From Salminus brasiliensis (taxonomy: Eukaryota > Chordata > Actinopteri > Characiformes > Bryconidae), in NCBI RefSeq assembly GCF_030463535.1, contig NC_132878.1, positions 24,934,925 through 24,998,924 of the forward strand: a stretch of DNA of 64,000 nt. Direction: 5' to 3'. This document shows positions 62,910-64,000 of the stretch, in pieces (positions within the stretch are counted from its first letter, which is position 1; every line of letters begins with the position of its first letter). The notes under the pieces were generated by a model. The model was not told the origin of the DNA. It worked only from the letters and a program-made list of their open reading frames with translations, and searched no databases. Both the position numbers and the translations under genes were made by a program.

Positions 62910-64000
62910 TAGTGCCCACTGGAAACACTGACCCTTCTGTTCTTGGTTCCCAGCTTTTAAAGTGGCCACTCAGTGAGTGAAGGAAAGGAAGTTAAACTAG
63001 AGGTGCTGGGGACCAGAAAAGGGAAGCATAATTAATCTAGTCCTGTACTGATGGAGAGAGGGAGGGATGAATGGAAAGAGGGAAAGAGGAAGAGAGGGGA
63101 AATATCAGCCCTTCCTCTCTCCAGTACTTTCCTCTCACCTCTTGGCAGGTTTGATCCCAATATGACTGTTACACAGTTTCAAGTTTCAGACTACCCTCTG
63201 CTTTTTGTTTTCAACTATTAATCTTAAAATCCAACTGTTAACAAAGAACAACATATAACTTCTGATCAACAAGCAACTCTGCATATTACTCTGCCATCAA
63301 AGCACAACTTGGTTGAAAAAAAATCATTATGAGAATATATAACTCTGTTTTTGAGTTCCTGCTCATAGTAGACCTACCCACCACTTGGTTAGTCAGCAAT
63401 AAACGACAAAGTTTGCTTTATATTCGCCAAAATCCACACTAGCTTACACAACGTATCCGGACCACTCTTCATACCAGTGCTATGTTTCTAGCGGACTGTA
63501 ATAGTTGAAACCAATCAGCATGCCAATGCTTGTTCATAATAAGAGAAATGGTAGCGTGTTTTTGTATATTTATATATTTGTATAGCGTATAAAGGTGTGA
63601 TGTATTTAAAATATGGGACGCTGAAAGTGGCTGGTTCTTATTTTAGCAATGTTAAGGCTATGTCTTGATGTGAAGTGTGTCGCGTCTTTCACAAATGCCA
63701 TCAAAGCATGACCGAAGCGTGTGCTCCCACCACGTTCAATTGTTTCATAGTGACCCATTCTTAAAAGTTTAAGGTTTAAGGATTATTTTAGGGCTATGTT
63801 AATAAGTGGTTGTGAACGATGACTTTCTTGAGGGTGGGCTTTTTTCATTGCTCTTCTTAATGAATTCAGGAGGTCACTGGATTAAATCTCTTAATTTTAT
63901 TAACCTCATTCTCCCTCCACGCAATCCTCAGCTAGAAGTCTGGGATTTTGGAATGCAAACAATCTAGTCTCCATCTGCTCCACCTGTAGCGACATTTGTC
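62910..64000 (+). other. dpf2: dpf2 probable 3' UTR and downstream
   Basis: No coding signal. AATAAA at 63398-63403 is a candidate poly(A) signal; the UTR may extend beyond it. Confidence 0.5.

Overview
This window is vertebrate, almost certainly teleost, nuclear DNA. Genes are split by GT-AG introns, microsatellites are dense, and there are remnants of a Tc1/mariner transposon, tRNA-derived SINEs, several short TIR elements (MITEs) and a LINE reverse-transcriptase fragment typical of fish genomes. The species cannot be fixed from sequence alone. All recognised genes are on the + strand.

Region 1 (1-about 14.2 kb): the 3' part of sptbn2 (beta-III spectrin). Nineteen exons, the first cut by the window edge, give 1,069 residues: the last spectrin repeats, the partial repeat that pairs with alpha-spectrin, a variable linker with a Lys/Pro-rich cassette, a PH domain and the basic C-terminus. 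The stop codon is at 11727-11729 and a long 3' UTR follows.

Region 2 (about 14.2-30.6 kb): an intergenic stretch without a confirmed gene. It holds a CpG-richer candidate promoter and small first coding exon (17.3-17.6 kb), a possible non-coding exon (18.1-18.5 kb), a decayed Tc1 element (18.5-19.3 kb), a 69-bp minisatellite (22.7-23.5 kb), two MITE-like elements and a SINE.

Region 3 (30.6-about 38.8 kb): cdc42ep2 (BORG1), a Cdc42 effector with its whole 246-codon reading frame in one exon (37020-37760). A probable non-coding first exon ends at 31048 and carries a very long imperfect inverted repeat. The 3' UTR contains a diverged duplicate of the C-terminal coding end.

Region 4 (about 38.8-49.3 kb): intergenic, with MITEs, a roughly 0.9 kb GA-rich polypurine tract and a LINE remnant.

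Region 5 (49.3-64 kb): dpf2 (requiem/BAF45D), a BAF-complex subunit, complete in 11 coding exons (400 aa). A conserved 42-nt alternative microexon at 56393-56434 would insert 14 residues between the two zinc-binding cysteines of the C2H2 finger. The 3' UTR runs towards the window end.

CDC42EP2 and DPF2 are neighbours on human 11q13, and SPTBN2 lies in the same band, so the gene order reflects conserved synteny. The three proteins do not form a pathway: one is membrane skeleton, one Cdc42/actin-septin signalling and one chromatin remodelling. I found no unknown multi-gene system. The most interesting items are the long inverted repeat, the duplicated cdc42ep2 tail, the dpf2 microexon and the orphan promoter with a candidate small ORF.
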